A stretch of DNA of 39,434 nucleotides. It comes from Melioribacteraceae bacterium (GTDB lineage: Bacteria; Bacteroidota; Ignavibacteria; Ignavibacteriales; Melioribacteraceae). Made by a program: the position numbers and the translations under genes. Below, one piece after another: positions 38,865 to 39,434 of this stretch (position 1 is the first letter of the stretch; each line of letters begins with the position of its first letter). Under the pieces are notes generated by a model. The model saw only the letters and a list, made by a program, of their open reading frames with translations, did not search any database and had not been told where the DNA came from. Where the stretch lies: positions 1-39,434 of the forward strand of contig JANQIV010000268.1 of assembly GCA_028282005.1 (NCBI GenBank), in the 5' to 3' direction.

Positions 38865-39434
38865 TTAACGGGTTCGCTGCTCAGCTATCTTAAATATTTG
38901 ACTTTTAGCATAAACTGTAAGTGTCAATCCTCTCGCAACCATAAAGACTGTCATTGCCAGCCAGAGGCTGTGGTTGCCTATAATATCTTTAGTTAAGTAG
39001 TAGGTTGGCAAAAATAGAACAAATGTGCAGATAATCATTGAGTTGCGCATGGCTTTTGTAGCTGTTGCACCTATAAAAACTCCATCCCAAATAAAGCAGA
39101 CACTATTAATTATCGGGGCAATAATTGTCCAAATTAAAAAAGGTAAAGCTAGTTCAAGTAAAAATTCTTTGTCTGTAAAAAGTATAAAAATCTGCTCACC
39201 GAAAAGAAGGTAAATTAAACTTAACAAACCACCCAAAGCCATTCCCCAGTAAAAAGAATATTTTATTGCCTTCTTCAAATTGTGCTCATCTTTTGCACCA
39301 ATGTAAGTGCCCACAAGGCTTTCGGCTGCAAAGGCAAAACCGTCAACTCAGTAAGCTAAAATCATCCAGAGCTGCATTAAAAGTGTGTTCACCGCGAGAA
39401 GGTTATCGCCAAACTTTGCGGACTCTGCAGTAAA
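38865..39434 (-). pseudogene. MATE-family efflux transporter fragment with in-frame stop codon
   Basis: The minus-strand frame is open from the right edge, reading FTAESAKFGDNLLAVNTLLM then QLWMILAY, hits TGA at 39350-39348, and continues in the same frame as VDGFAFAAESLVGTYIGAKD and four more membrane helices to a TAA at 38865. The segment around the stop matches the DinF-like MATE pattern (AY.xDGFAFAAE). MATE proteins export drugs and metabolites using a sodium or proton gradient. Other genes here end with TGA, so it is a normal stop in this genome. The stop is therefore a nonsense mutation or a sequence error. The 5' part lies outside the window. Confidence 0.72.

Noticed and set aside
39348-39350. 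TGA read as selenocysteine or tryptophan in the MATE gene
   Set aside because: TGA is used as the stop of several genes here, MATE transporters are not selenoproteins, and no selenocysteine insertion hairpin is evident downstream.

Overview
The window looks like chromosomal DNA of an AT-rich, Gram-negative bacterium of the Bacteroidota/Ignavibacteriota type. It encodes a LolA-like lipoprotein carrier, an outer-membrane barrel protein, a lipobox-bearing cyclophilin, a type B ribosomal protein L31, and a small protein (2703-3242) resembling a family I associate with Bacteroidota. Many genes have clear purine-rich ribosome binding sites (for example GGAGG before nusA), which fits Ignavibacteria-like lineages better than Bacteroidia, where such sites are usually weak. 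The placement is an inference from protein sequence and gene order, not from a search.

Layout. Nearly all genes lie on the minus strand, so each transcription unit reads right to left. (1) 1-7461: rsmB, rodZ-like gene, ligA, a small conserved gene, a STAS-domain gene and a 7TM-HD (PgpH-type) phosphodiesterase cut by the left edge. (2) 7573-9232: rpmE2 with its own promoter and terminator, and an ECF sigma factor followed by its likely membrane anti-sigma partner. (3) 9277-12507: a lipoprotein cyclophilin, a sodium:solute (NSS) transporter, a 38-residue membrane peptide that looks like the transporter's small subunit, and holA, all overlapping or tightly spaced. (4) 12644-15337, the only plus-strand run: a single-pass membrane protein, a GT-C type membrane glycosyltransferase and a DPM1-like GT2 enzyme, meeting uppP tail to tail. 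(5) 15327-26167: dusB, RNase G/E, transaldolase, gcvT, comB, ftsK, lolA-like, a lysylphosphatidylglycerol-synthase-type membrane protein, a barrel protein and uppP. (6) 26196-35252: the classical rimP-nusA-infB-rbfA-truB-ribF-rpsO-pnp translation/RNA operon, closed by a strong terminator behind pnp. (7) 35253-39434, accessory in character: a palindromic repeat, a Tic20-like small membrane protein, an unfamiliar three-gene cassette (small helical protein, transglutaminase-fold protein, adenosine-deaminase-like protein) and a MATE transporter gene broken by an in-frame stop.

Most of the window is housekeeping. The items most worth a second look are the three-gene cassette at 35959-38664, the terminator-like hairpin in the rimP-nusA leader, the complementarity between the pnp terminator and the pnp start site, the tiny NSS small subunit, and the nonsense codon in the MATE gene. 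No gap longer than 300 bases lacks a gene, and I found no tRNA, rRNA, CRISPR array or insertion sequence.
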